Source: DASXMT01 sp035569695 (lineage in GTDB: Bacteria > Actinomycetota > Acidimicrobiia > Acidimicrobiales > RAAP-2). From it: a stretch of 14,965 bases of DNA. The stretch's first letter is position 1, and each line of letters begins with the position of its first letter. Below are positions 1-7,347 of this stretch, one piece after another. The position numbers were made by a program, and so were the translations under genes. Where the stretch lies: NCBI GenBank assembly GCA_035569695.1, contig DATMMO010000173.1:1-14965 (forward strand), read 5' to 3'. Below the pieces are notes generated by a model. That model worked only from the letters and a program-made list of their open reading frames with translations, made no database searches and was not told where the DNA came from.

Positions 1-1
1 C

Positions 2-2014
2 TTCACCGTCCAGAACAACAACGCCGGCAGCACCCTCACCGGGGTCGGTTTCGGTGACACCTTGCCCGCCGGCTTGGTGGTGAGCAACCCCAACGGGCTG
101 ACCGGATCGTGCGGGGGCGGGACCATCACGGCCGTAGCCGGGTCGAGCTCGGTCAGCCTGAGCGGGGCCACCATCGCCGCCAGCGCCCAGTGCACCTTCT
201 CGATCAACGTCGACGGCACCACCCCGGGCACCAAGAACAACACCACCGGACAGGTCACCTCCACCGAGGGCGGCACCGGAGGGACGGCCTCGGCCAGCCT
301 GTCGGTCATCGCCCCGCCCAGCATCGCCAAGTCGTTCAGCCCGGCGACCATCGCCACCGGCGCCACCAGCTCGCTGACCTTCACCATCACCAACCCGGCG
401 GCCAACTCGTCGGCTCTGACCGGCGTGGCCTTCACCGATACCCTGCCCACCGGCCTCACCGTGGCCACCGCGACCGCCTCGACCTGCGGAGGGACGCTCA
501 CCACCACCAGTCCCACCGGCATCGCTCTCACCGGGGCCGCCATCGCCGCCAGCTCCACCTGCCAGTTCTCTGTCACCATCACCGGTGTAACCAGCGGGAA
601 CTACACCAACACCACCGGCACCGTCTCGGCCACGAACGGGGGGACCGGGAACACGGCGTCGGCCAACCTGGCCGTGGGCACCCCCACCACCTCCGCACTC
701 ACTGCGGTGCCCAACCCGTCCGTGTTCGGGCAGCCCGTGGTGTTTACGGACACCGTGTCGCCCACTCCCGGTGGGGGGACGGTCAACTTCACCGATGGCG
801 GAACCTCCATCCCCGGCTGCTCCGCCGTCACCGTGACCTCGGGGGTGGCGGGCTGCACGGTCAGCAACCTGGCCTTCGGCTCCCACTCCATCGTGGCCAC
901 CTATTCGGGCAGCGGCGACTTCCTGGGGTCCATGGCGTCCCTGACCCAGCACGTCAACCAGGCGTCGACCACGACGTCGCTCGGCTCCTCGGTCAATCCG
1001 TCCCTCACCGGGAACTCGGTGACGTACACGGCCCTGGTGGCGCCGGTTGCACCCGGCGGTGGGACCCCTACCGGAACGGTGGCCTTCACTGATGGCGGGA
1101 CCACCATCACCGGCTGCGGAGCGGCGGTGGTGACTACGGGCGCGGCGACCTGCTCGGTCACCTACAGCGCCATTGGGACCCATTCCATCGTGGCCATCTA
1201 TTCCGGAGACACCAACTTCAACGGCTCGACCTCGGGCACCCTGAAGCAACACGTGGTCGCCGCCCCCACCGGGTACGTCCTCGGGGCCGCGGACGGGAAT
1301 GTCTTCGCCTTTGGGACGTCGAGCTTCCACGGCTCGCTGGCCGGCCAGCACCTGAATCAGCCCATCGTGGGCATCGCCGCCACGCCGGATGAACAGGGCT
1401 ATTGGATGGTGGCGGCGGACGGCGGGGTCTTCACCTTCGGGGACGCCGGCTTCTTCGGCTCCCAGGGGGGCAAGCCGCTCAACGCCCCCATCGTGGGCAT
1501 GGCGGCGACGCCCGATGGCCAGGGCTACTGGCTGGTGGCCGCGGACGGCGGGATCTTCACCTTCGGAAACGCCGGCTTCTTCGGCTCCCAGGGGGGCAAA
1601 CCGCTGAACGCCCCCATCGTGGGCATGGCGGCGACTCCCGATGGCCAGGGCTACTGGCTGGTGGCCGCCGACGGCGGGATCTTCACCTTCGGAGACGCCG
1701 GATTCGTCGGCTCCCAGGGGGGCAAACCCCTCAACGCCCCCGTAGTGGGCATGGCCCCGTCCTTCGACGGCCAGGGTTACTGGCTGGTGGCGGCGGATGG
1801 CGGGGTCTTCACCTTCGGAAACGCCGGCTTCCACGGTTCCATGGGTGGCGCCCACCTCAACGCACCGATGGTGGGCATGATCTCGACCCCGGCCGGGCAG
1901 GGCTACTGGCTGGTGGCGGCGGACGGCGGGGTCTTCACCTTCGGAAACGCTCAGTTCGTCGGCTCCAAGGGCGGCATGCCCATCACCGCCCCGGTCATCG
2001 GCATGGCCAACTGA
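2..2014 (+). CDS. Secreted repeat protein: DUF11-like, Ig-like and 42-aa propeller-like repeats (5' partial)
   Basis: The reading frame is open from base 2, so the N-terminus and any signal peptide lie outside the window. The leucine codon at 62 should not be taken as a start, because the preceding codons continue the same repeat. Domain order (numbered from base 62): the end of one DUF11-like beta-sandwich repeat (about 1-84), a complete second copy (about 87-205, opening SIAKSFSPATIATG), two bacterial Ig-like (Big_3_5-type) domains (about 206-300 and 301-400, each with FTDGGT and HSIVA.YSG motifs), then six 42-residue repeats to the C-terminus. Composition is Ser/Thr/Gly/Ala-rich with paired cysteines, typical of exported surface proteins. 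No LPXTG motif or C-terminal membrane anchor is visible. Binding or adhesion is an inference from architecture; no catalytic motif is seen. Confidence 0.85.
   Translation, partial: FTVQNNNAGSTLTGVGFGDTLPAGLVVSNPNGLTGSCGGGTITAVAGSSSVSLSGATIAASAQCTFSINVDGTTPGTKNNTTGQVTSTEGGTGGTASASLSVIAPPSIAKSFSPATIATGATSSLTFTITNPAANSSALTGVAFTDTLPTGLTVATATASTCGGTLTTTSPTGIALTGAAIAASSTCQFSVTITGVTSGNYTNTTGTVSATNGGTGNTASANLAVGTPTTSALTAVPNPSVFGQPVVFTDTVSPTPGGGTVNFTDGGTSIPGCSAVTVTSGVAGCTVSNLAFGSHSIVATYSGSGDFLGSMASLTQHVNQASTTTSLGSSVNPSLTGNSVTYTALVAPVAPGGGTPTGTVAFTDGGTTITGCGAAVVTTGAATCSVTYSAIGTHSIVAIYSGDTNFNGSTSGTLKQHVVAAPTGYVLGAADGNVFAFGTSSFHGSLAGQHLNQPIVGIAATPDEQGYWMVAADGGVFTFGDAGFFGSQGGKPLNAPIVGMAATPDGQGYWLVAADGGIFTFGNAGFFGSQGGKPLNAPIVGMAATPDGQGYWLVAADGGIFTFGDAGFVGSQGGKPLNAPVVGMAPSFDGQGYWLVAADGGVFTFGNAGFHGSMGGAHLNAPMVGMISTPAGQGYWLVAADGGVFTFGNAQFVGSKGGMPITAPVIGMAN
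1271..2011 (+). repeat. Six tandem 126-bp coding repeats (42-aa units)
   Basis: Units start at 1271, 1397, 1523, 1649, 1775 and 1901; the last is truncated to 37 codons by the stop. Consensus begins GYWLVAADGGVFTFG and ends in a PIVGMAATPDGQ-like segment. Units 2-4 are nearly identical at DNA level, including the poly-G run in the middle, which points to recent duplication or ongoing gene conversion. Unit 1 is the most diverged. The strand-turn-strand look and the sixfold count suggest blades of a beta-propeller, but that is inference. Confidence 0.9.
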
Positions 2015-2024
2015 ACCCGCTCCC

Positions 2025-2058
2025 GCAGCCCGGCTCGGAGCCGAACCCGCCGGGCTGC
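2025..2058 (+). terminator. Strong hairpin after the repeat-protein gene
   Basis: A perfect 10-bp inverted repeat (GCAGCCCGGC / GCCGGGCTGC) begins 10 nt after the stop codon. The 14-nt loop can itself pair (TCGG/CCGA). No U-tract follows, as is common for high-GC actinobacterial terminators. It separates the surface-protein gene from rpsT. Confidence 0.6.
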
Positions 2059-2177
2059 TAACCTGCATTGTCTCGTCGGGGAGCCTCAGGGCTCAACCGG
2101 CAGCGGTCCTCAGCCCGGGGCGGTCTTGCCTCCGGTTGGCGATGGGACCGAATTCTCGAGCACGACAAGGAACAGCC

Positions 2178-2453
2178 GTGGCAAATATCCGTAGCCAGAT
2201 CAAGCGCAACCGCCAGAACGAGAAGCTCCGCACCCGCAACAAGGCCGTGCGTTCGGAGCTTCGCACCCGGACCAAGCGAGCCATCACCGCCGCCGAGACG
2301 GGCGCCGAGGACAGCTACGACGCGCTGCGGCTGGCCATCAAGCGGATCGACAAGGCTGCGGCCAAGGGCGTCATCCATAAGAACCAGGCCGCCAATCGCA
2401 AGGCCCGCCTCATGAAGCGCACGGCGGCCTACTTCACCGACGAAGAGGGCTGA
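2178..2453 (+). CDS. rpsT: 30S ribosomal protein S20
   Basis: S20 is a primary binder of the 5' domain of 16S rRNA in the small ribosomal subunit. The 91-residue product starts MANIRSQIKRNRQNEK and is rich in Lys/Arg along its helices, with the expected IHKNQAANRKARLMK segment near the C-terminus. Length and sequence fit the family along its whole extent. The start is the GTG at 2178, preceded at about 6 nt by AAGGA. In-frame codons upstream (from 2136) do not belong to S20. In many actinobacteria rpsT sits next to holA; here holA is more than 10 kb away on the other strand. A TAACCT at 2059-2064 could be a -10 element, which would give a leader of about 110 nt, but no good -35 is visible. 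Confidence 0.97.
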   Translation: MANIRSQIKRNRQNEKLRTRNKAVRSELRTRTKRAITAAETGAEDSYDALRLAIKRIDKAAAKGVIHKNQAANRKARLMKRTAAYFTDEEG

Positions 2454-2462
2454 CCCACAGGC

Positions 2463-2479
2463 CGGCCCGACCAGGGCCG
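2463..2479. terminator. Possible bidirectional terminator between rpsT and SRAP gene
   Basis: Perfect 6-bp GC-rich stem (CGGCCC / GGGCCG) with a 5-nt loop, in the 47-nt gap between two convergent genes. No U-tract is present on either strand. The position is more persuasive than the structure. Confidence 0.35.
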
Positions 2480-2500
2480 CTCCCGTCAGTCCCGCCGCCG

Positions 2501-3268
2501 TCAGTCAAAGAGGGTAGGCGCCGTCACCGGTAGGGGGACGACCTCTGCTTCGTCGACTTCGACCGGAGCAATCAGGCCCGGTTCGTCGTTGGCCACGTTC
2601 CCGACCTTCCGGTCGACGGGATGATGGACCAGGGTGCCTGCCGGAGCCGGCTGCATGAGGGCCTCGAGCAACTCGGCATCCTCGGTCGGATCGAGCCAGG
2701 CATCGATGGCCTCTGGTTCGAGGATGACCGGCATGCGCTCATGCACCGAGACCACGTCGGGGCCTGCCGCGGTGGTGATGATGGCGCACGAGGTGATCCA
2801 GGCCGACCTCTCGTCACCGCCGATCGGGTCTCGCCACACCTCCCAGAGCCCGGCCAGGGCCAGCGGCTGACCGTCGGCCCGGGCGAAGAAATGGGGTTGG
2901 CTGCGGTCTCCTGGCCCTTTGTGCCATTCGAAGAACCCGTCGGCGGGAATGACGGCGCGGCGGGTGCGGAACGCCTCGCGGAACGAGGCCTTCGACGACA
3001 CCGACTCGGCCCGAGCATTGAACAACCGGCCTGCCGGCGTGGCGTCCTTCGACCACGAAGGAATGAGGCCCCACCGGAACCGATCGAGGAGGCGCGATCG
3101 GGATCCGGCCGTGTCGGGCGGGCTGCCCCCGTCGACGATGCCGAATATCTCGGTGGTGGGACCCACATTGAACCGGGGCTCGCCCGGGTCGATGCCGGCG
3201 GCCAGGGCGGCGTCGAAGACCCGGGACAGTCGTTCAGGTTCCGAGTAAAGGGCGATGCGGCCGCACAT
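2501..3268 (-). CDS. SRAP-domain protein (SOS response-associated peptidase, YedK/HMCES family)
   Basis: Family members form a stable thiazolidine crosslink through Cys2 with abasic sites in single-stranded DNA, shielding them from error-prone processing. The 255-residue protein starts MCGRIALYSEPERL, so after Met removal Cys is N-terminal as required. The other active-site residues are visible: Asn84 in FNARAESV, Glu114 in GFFEWHKG and His176 in SVHERMPVIL. Length is normal for bacterial SRAP proteins. The start is fixed by the obligatory MCGR. The upstream Shine-Dalgarno is weak, and a hairpin lies 20 nt before the start. No LexA-like box is seen near it. The tail beyond residue 230 is acidic and probably flexible. 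It converges with rpsT and follows the ABC-F gene on the same strand after 95 nt. Confidence 0.93.
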   Translation of the reverse strand: MCGRIALYSEPERLSRVFDAALAAGIDPGEPRFNVGPTTEIFGIVDGGSPPDTAGSRSRLLDRFRWGLIPSWSKDATPAGRLFNARAESVSSKASFREAFRTRRAVIPADGFFEWHKGPGDRSQPHFFARADGQPLALAGLWEVWRDPIGGDERSAWITSCAIITTAAGPDVVSVHERMPVILEPEAIDAWLDPTEDAELLEALMQPAPAGTLVHHPVDRKVGNVANDEPGLIAPVEVDEAEVVPLPVTAPTLFD

Positions 3269-3288
3269 GACCTGCCCAGGCTATGCGT

Positions 3289-3312
3289 CCCGGGGTGAGG
3301 TCATCCCCCGGG
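3289..3312 (-). terminator. Hairpin between ABC-F and SRAP genes
   Basis: Perfect 7-bp inverted repeat CCCGGGG / CCCCGGG with a 10-nt loop. It lies 52 nt after the ABC-F stop and 20 nt before the SRAP start on the minus strand. It could terminate the ABC-F transcript or shape the SRAP leader. No U-tract follows. Confidence 0.4.
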
Positions 3313-3363
3313 TCGACGACGGAGGGCTGATCGCACCGGTAGCGGTAGGCCGGAGGGTCGACG

Positions 3364-4998
3364 TCAGCCCAGCTCGACCCGGCGGGTCAGCTCCACCGTC
3401 TCGAGCAGCCGCCGGTCATGGGAGACGAGCAGGAGCGTGCCGGTGAAACCGGACAGCGCCGCCTCCAGCTGTTCGATGGCCGGCAGGTCGAGATGGTTGC
3501 TGGGCTCGTCGAGGACCAAGAAGTTGACACCCAGCGCCTGGAACGTGGCCAGCTCGGCCCGGGTTCGCTCGCCCGGTGACAACGAGATACCGGGCCGCGT
3601 CACATGATCGGCGCTCAGCCCGAATTTGGCCAGGAGGGACCGCGCTTCGGACAGGGTCAGCCCACAGCGGTCGACGACGGAGTCGACCACGCTGACCGGC
3701 CCGAAGAGGGCCCGCCGATCCTGACCGAGCTCGCCCACCACCACGCTGGGGCCGAGCCACTGGCCCCCGGCGCTCAGCGGCAGGCGGCCCAAGAGCGCCT
3801 CCACCAGCGTCGACTTGCCCGTCCCGTTCGGCCCGACCAGCGCGATCCGCTCCGCCCACCCGATCTCCAAGTCGATGGGGCCCAGCGTGAACGCACCCCG
3901 GTCGACGACGGCGCCGGCCAAGCGAGCCACCACCGCCCCCGCTCGCGGGGCTTGTTCGATGGTGAAGCGAAGGTCCCAGCCCTCCCAGGGCTTGTCCACC
4001 ACGTCGAGAGCATCGAGGGCACGCTCCGTCCGGCGGGCCCGCGAAGCCAGCTGTTCGGTCCGGTTGATCCGGAAGTCGCGCTGGGCCTTGTCGTTGTCCC
4101 TCGGGTTGCGCTTCTCCCGTTGCACCCCCGAGGTCGCCCACTGGCGCTCGCGTCGGGCCCGATCACCCAACTCCGCCCGCCTGGACTGGTAGACGGCGAA
4201 ATCCTCCAGCTGATGGCGACGGGCCGTCTCCCGCTCGGCCAGGTAGCCGTTCCACCCTCCGCCGTACTGGCGCCCGGAGTGATCGTGCTCATCGAGCTCG
4301 AGGATCGAGGTGACGGTGCGGTCGAGGAAGGCACGGTCGTGGGAGACGACGACCAGGGCTCCGACGTGGGCCAGGACGAAGGACTCCAGGCGCGCCAGCC
4401 CGTCGAAGTCCAAGTCGTTGGTGGGCTCGTCGAGCAGGGTGATGTCGAAGCGGGACAGCATGACGGCGGCCAGCGCCAGCCGCGATTCCTGCCCACCCGA
4501 CAAGGTGGCCACCGGGCGATCGGTCATACCGGCGCCGAGCCCCAGCTCGCTCAGCACGGCGTCGATCCGGGCGTCGAGGTCGCCGGCCGACAGGGTGGTG
4601 TATCGCTCCAATGCCACCTCGTAGCGTTGATCGGCGGCCGGGGTGCCACCGACGAGCGCGCTGGCCGCTGCGGTGAGCTCGGCTTCGGCCGCGGCAACGC
4701 CGGTGCGGCGGGTCAGCGCGACCCGGACGGTCTCACCGGGAACCGCCTCCTGCTCCTGGGTGAGGTAGCCCACGGTGGCGCTGGGCGGATCGACCCGGAC
4801 CGAACCGACCAGGGGTGGCTCGGACCCGGCCAGCACCGAGAGGAGAGTGGACTTGCCGACCCCGTTGGGGCCGACCACTCCGATCCGATCCGAGGGGCCG
4901 ACGGTGAAGGAGATGTCGCGGAGCACCGTTCGGCCACCGCGGTCGTGAGACAGATTGACGGCCATGAGCGTGGCCAACGAAGAGGTGAGTGCGGGCAT
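3364..4998 (-). CDS. ABC-F family ATPase (duplicated ATP-binding cassette, no membrane domain)
   Basis: ABC-F proteins bind the ribosomal E site, acting as translation factors or protecting ribosomes from antibiotics. This 544-residue protein has two cassettes. The first has Walker A GPNGVGKS at 43-50, signature LSGGQ at 166-170, Walker B ending LLDEP at 188-192 and switch His at 220. The second has GPNGTGKS at 389-396, signature LSPGE at 473-477, LVLDEP at 494-499 and SHD at 526-528. Between them (about 245-340) lies a charged helical linker rich in Arg/Glu/Gln, the ribosome-contacting P-site tertiary region. No transmembrane segments are present. The ATG at 4998 is chosen because GGAGG lies 5 nt upstream; Met12 is a less supported alternative. 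Whether it gives drug resistance or has a housekeeping role cannot be told from sequence alone. Confidence 0.93.
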   Translation of the reverse strand: MPALTSSLATLMAVNLSHDRGGRTVLRDISFTVGPSDRIGVVGPNGVGKSTLLSVLAGSEPPLVGSVRVDPPSATVGYLTQEQEAVPGETVRVALTRRTGVAAAEAELTAAASALVGGTPAADQRYEVALERYTTLSAGDLDARIDAVLSELGLGAGMTDRPVATLSGGQESRLALAAVMLSRFDITLLDEPTNDLDFDGLARLESFVLAHVGALVVVSHDRAFLDRTVTSILELDEHDHSGRQYGGGWNGYLAERETARRHQLEDFAVYQSRRAELGDRARRERQWATSGVQREKRNPRDNDKAQRDFRINRTEQLASRARRTERALDALDVVDKPWEGWDLRFTIEQAPRAGAVVARLAGAVVDRGAFTLGPIDLEIGWAERIALVGPNGTGKSTLVEALLGRLPLSAGGQWLGPSVVVGELGQDRRALFGPVSVVDSVVDRCGLTLSEARSLLAKFGLSADHVTRPGISLSPGERTRAELATFQALGVNFLVLDEPSNHLDLPAIEQLEAALSGFTGTLLLVSHDRRLLETVELTRRVELG

Positions 4999-5065
4999 GG
5001 AAGCCTCCGGGACCGAGGGACGGGGTTCGGGCGAGGACTACCGGCTATCTGCGCACCTCACCACA

Positions 5066-5097
5066 GTAGCGGCCGGCGGCGTGCCGCTGGCTGCTAC
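5066..5097. other. Long hairpin upstream of the ABC-F gene
   Basis: A 14-bp inverted repeat with a 4-nt loop sits between the His-rich protein gene and the ABC-F gene. Arms: GTAGC, GCC and GCGG on the left; CCGC, GGC and GCTAC on the right, with two single-base steps between blocks. These two steps are G-U pairs if transcribed on plus but A-C mismatches on minus. It could terminate the upstream minus-strand gene or be part of the ABC-F leader. No U-tract follows. Confidence 0.55.
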
Positions 5098-5119
5098 ACC
5101 TCCCCGCCCGAACCGTTCC

Positions 5120-5815
5120 TCAAAGCTGAGTCTTCGCCCAGTTCACCGTTCGGGGGCTCACCACCGGCGTCCCCACGTCAATCTGGATGTCCAGGTGAGA
5201 GCCCAGTTGGATGTTTCGAGGATTACCTCGGTACAACCGGCCCCCGACGTACGTCGTGAGCTTCCCCGTGGCCGGTCCGACCTGATTGGCGCTCAGCGGC
5301 TGTCCCCAGAGGTCGAAGAACTGGCCGAGCGTGTAGGTATGCCCGGCTGGCGACTCGATGTGGATCACCCCGTCCTGGGCGTGAACGTGGAGCCAGTAGT
5401 AGCACCGGGTCGCCGCGTCGAACGGACCCTCCGGGGTCGATTGGGCGGCGGGGGCCACGATGCCGATGCCGGCCGGAAGGGGCCGGAGCTGGCCGTTGAC
5501 GTACACGGCGAGGTGGGTGTGGACGTGGAATGCCACTTGCTCGGTTGCGTTGCATTGGACGCCATCCACCATCTGGCCGGTGGCGGCGGTAGAGGCCGGT
5601 GCCAGCACAGTGCCCTTTTGCAGGGGAACGGCTTCAGGTCCCGGGGGACCCGATACGAACTTGGTGACGGCGACGGTCCGGACTGGAGCAGCCCAGGCGT
5701 TGGTGCCGGCGGAGACGCCGATGATCATGGCGACGATCACGGCAGCCGTTACTCCCAGGAACCCGGTATGCGTTGGCCGGCCCCCGGAAACTTGGTTCAG
5801 TGTGTGCTTGTTCAT
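5120..5815 (-). CDS. Exported or membrane-anchored His-rich protein of unknown function
   Basis: The 231-residue protein has a basic N-terminus, a hydrophobic segment at about 18-35 and an alanine-rich possible cleavage site near 40-43, so it is exported or anchored with the rest outside. The mature part has an HVHTHL motif (His97, 99, 101), a second HVH (143, 145) followed by IHIESP (His152), single Cys at 88 and 138, and YTLGQFFDLWGQPLS at 161-175. Clustered histidines suggest metal binding, but I know no established function for this family. Start support is strong: GAGGAG lies 6 nt before the ATG. The segment before it holds three palindromes that may be operators. It is followed by a long hairpin before the ABC-F gene. 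Confidence 0.8.
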   Translation of the reverse strand: MNKHTLNQVSGGRPTHTGFLGVTAAVIVAMIIGVSAGTNAWAAPVRTVAVTKFVSGPPGPEAVPLQKGTVLAPASTAATGQMVDGVQCNATEQVAFHVHTHLAVYVNGQLRPLPAGIGIVAPAAQSTPEGPFDAATRCYYWLHVHAQDGVIHIESPAGHTYTLGQFFDLWGQPLSANQVGPATGKLTTYVGGRLYRGNPRNIQLGSHLDIQIDVGTPVVSPRTVNWAKTQL

Positions 5816-5834
5816 TCGATCTCCTCATGTAGAT

Positions 5835-5922
5835 CGGCACGGCGCGATGAGTGCGGTGCCGAGTGCAGCGACGGTGAGATGACTCAGGTCATCCCGGGAT
5901 TCCTGTTCGTGGTTACGAACAG
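5835..5922 (-). promoter_or_regulatory. Cluster of three palindromes upstream of the His-rich protein gene
   Basis: Three inverted repeats lie in the 108-nt gap. CTGTTCGT-N4-ACGAACAG (5903-5922) is perfect over 8 bp and starts just after the upstream gene's stop. GATGAC-N4-GTCATC (5878-5893) is perfect over 6 bp. CGGCAC-N15-GTGCCG (5835-5861) is the third. The first could be a terminator stem; the second has the size of an operator. The first has GTTCG and CGAAC in the reverse order from a LexA box, so it is not one. Confidence 0.4.
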
Positions 5923-5923
5923 A

Positions 5924-6295
5924 TCAGAGTGAGATCAATCGGGCCCGAGGTGGCCGCAAAATCATGGCGGAGACCCCTCTGGGCAACCGGGCCAATGTCG
6001 AGGAGCGTCGTACACGGCGGCCACCGACGATGGAGACGACCACCAGTCCCACGATGAAGACCGCCTCCTGCCACAGCACCAAGCCCGAGGGGGCGGGAGG
6101 GGTGGCGGGATCGCAACGGGCAGATCGGGGCAGGCACACGCCCAGGTCCGGCGACCCGGAGGTCCGAGCCGCGGCTGTCCCCACCCCCGGCTGGGTCGAA
6201 ACGCCGGTCGTCGAGCCGACGATGTGGGGCACGACGACCAGGAGGCCGATCGCCACGATGCCCACCGACATGACCAGGCGAAGCCGGCGTCTCAT
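5924..6295 (-). CDS. Small two-TM membrane protein, hypothetical
   Basis: The 123-residue product is not recognised. It has an Arg-rich N-terminus, a hydrophobic helix at about 7-25, a Pro/Ser/Thr/Ala-rich linker of about 50 residues with two cysteines (54 and 61), a second hydrophobic helix at about 76-91, and an Arg-rich tail. The pattern predicts both ends inside the cell and the linker outside. The hydrophobicity pattern is why this frame is preferred over an overlapping Arg/Gly/Pro-rich frame (5913-6317). No convincing Shine-Dalgarno precedes the ATG at 6295; the ATG at codon 9 is an alternative. It is followed on the same strand by the His-rich exported protein, which may be functionally linked. 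Confidence 0.6.
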   Translation of the reverse strand: MRRRLRLVMSVGIVAIGLLVVVPHIVGSTTGVSTQPGVGTAAARTSGSPDLGVCLPRSARCDPATPPAPSGLVLWQEAVFIVGLVVVSIVGGRRVRRSSTLARLPRGVSAMILRPPRARLISL

Positions 6296-6356
6296 TGGCG
6301 ACGAGGCTACCGGTCACATTCGGCCATGGGGCCGCGCCTGCGGGCAGAGTTACCAG

Positions 6357-6818
6357 CTACACCGTCCGCCACATCACGACGTGCGGCCCGATATCCGGTT
6401 CTTCCCAGACATCGCCGTGCGTCACGAAACCGCCTCGCCGGTAGAAATCGATGGCCGGCACCCGGGCGTTGCACCAGATCAGGCCGCCCCCATCGTCGGC
6501 CACCTGGCGGACGACCCGGCCCAGAAGGGCCGTCCCGATGCCCAGGGTGCGGACATCCTCGCGAGTGGCCATTCCCCGCAGTTGCCAGGTGGGCGAGTTG
6601 GCCGGCGCGTAGAGGCCGACGGGGAACGGGGGGCTCGCCGGTGCCACTCGAACAGTTCCTACGACCTCTTCGTCTGCGTTGATGGCGGCAAATGATCCGG
6701 TTGAGAGCTCATCGTCATCGGGAAGAGCCAGCTGGTCGATGGTCTGGTGCGGGCGCAGGACGGTCTGCCTCAGCTCCCAGGTCATGCTGGCCGGGACTCG
6801 GTCCACGCGGAACTGCAC
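6357..6818 (-). CDS. GNAT family N-acetyltransferase
   Basis: GNAT enzymes transfer an acetyl group from acetyl-CoA to an amine. From the chosen GTG the protein has 153 residues: beta-1 and helix 1 (VQFRVDRVP...ELRQTVLRPHQ), a central sheet (GSFAAINADEEVVGTVRV), the acetyl-CoA pyrophosphate loop in LRGMATREDVRTLGIGTALL (the R-x-x-G-x-G signature), and the C-terminal NARVPAIDFYRRGGFVTHG segment shared by the family. The frame stays open back to 6983 into the neighbouring gene, but that part has no family match. GTG 6818 keeps beta-1 intact; GTG 6854 and ATG 6785 are alternatives, and none has a clear Shine-Dalgarno. The substrate is unknown. It lies 76 nt after the ParB-like gene on the same strand and may be cotranscribed with it. 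Confidence 0.85.
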   Translation of the reverse strand: MQFRVDRVPASMTWELRQTVLRPHQTIDQLALPDDDELSTGSFAAINADEEVVGTVRVAPASPPFPVGLYAPANSPTWQLRGMATREDVRTLGIGTALLGRVVRQVADDGGGLIWCNARVPAIDFYRRGGFVTHGDVWEEPDIGPHVVMWRTV

Positions 6819-6894
6819 GTGGGCACGGTAACCGGGGGAACCGTCCAGGTGCACCGTCGGGCAATTCCGGAGGCGGCGACAGACAGTTCCTCCG

Positions 6895-7269
6895 TCAGTA
6901 GGGGAGCTCGCGCGGTGAGCAGTTCCGGAAGTCCGGTTCAGGTTGCACCTTGAACTGCACGGCGCTGATGGTCGATCGACCATCCAGCATGGCCCTCACC
7001 ACGCGATGCATGCCATCCATCACTTGGCCTTCGGCCCCGAGGATGATCGGATACGACATGTCGACGTCGCGCACGCACCGCATGTGCTCCACCATCCTTC
7101 GGACGGTGGGCGTGTCGGTCCCGTTGAACCAGTAGTCGGTGTCCACCTCCTCGATGGCATCGACGGGGATCTCCTGTTCCGGTAGGTCGCGGCTCAACTC
7201 GATGAGCCGGTCCACGTCCCACGCATCGAGCCCCTGTTCGCCCGGCCAGAAGTGGTACTGCTTGCGCAC
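6895..7269 (-). CDS. Small ParB-like (ParB/sulfiredoxin-fold) protein, hypothetical
   Basis: The protein of about 124 residues starts VRKQYHFWPGEQGLDAWDVD. Its C-terminal half has SYPIILGAEGQVMDGMHRVVRA, which resembles the core of the ParB/Srx N-terminal domain, where a DG-x-HR-x-x-A box follows a 'pay-off' strand. No helix-turn-helix region follows, so it is not a full ParB. Conserved-looking aromatic and acidic segments (TDYWFNGTDTPTV, PEPDFRNCSPRELPY) suggest a defined family whose function I do not know. The start is taken at GTG 7269; GTG 7275 is two codons upstream. The frame continues to 7494, but the extra part has atypical composition and overlaps the structured leader. The leader hairpin ends about 80 nt before the start. 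Confidence 0.7.
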   Translation of the reverse strand: MRKQYHFWPGEQGLDAWDVDRLIELSRDLPEQEIPVDAIEEVDTDYWFNGTDTPTVRRMVEHMRCVRDVDMSYPIILGAEGQVMDGMHRVVRAMLDGRSTISAVQFKVQPEPDFRNCSPRELPY

Positions 7270-7347
7270 ACCCACAGTCTGGCCACCGTGCGGAGGTGCT
7301 GCTCGATGCCGCGTGATGGCCGGTACCAAGTCTCGAGCCGGGAAGCA

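Noticed and set aside
3604..5259. 551-codon plus-strand open frame opposite the ABC-F gene
   Set aside because: Antisense shadow of a gene with two complete ATPase motif sets; no motifs of its own.
5903..5922. Second LexA box (contains GTTCG and CGAAC)
   Set aside because: Half-sites are in reversed order (GTTCG-N6-CGAAC rather than CGAAC-N4-GTTCG) and the E. coli CTGT-N8-ACAG spacing is also wrong.
5913..6317. 134-codon minus-strand frame overlapping the two-TM protein
   Set aside because: Arg/Gly/Pro-rich with no hydrophobic segments. The alternative frame has two clear membrane helices and a more natural protein pattern.
6819..6983. N-terminal extension of the GNAT protein into the ParB-like gene
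   Set aside because: Would overlap the ParB-like gene's C-terminus by about 90 nt and adds sequence unlike any GNAT N-terminus. The family match begins near GTG 6818.
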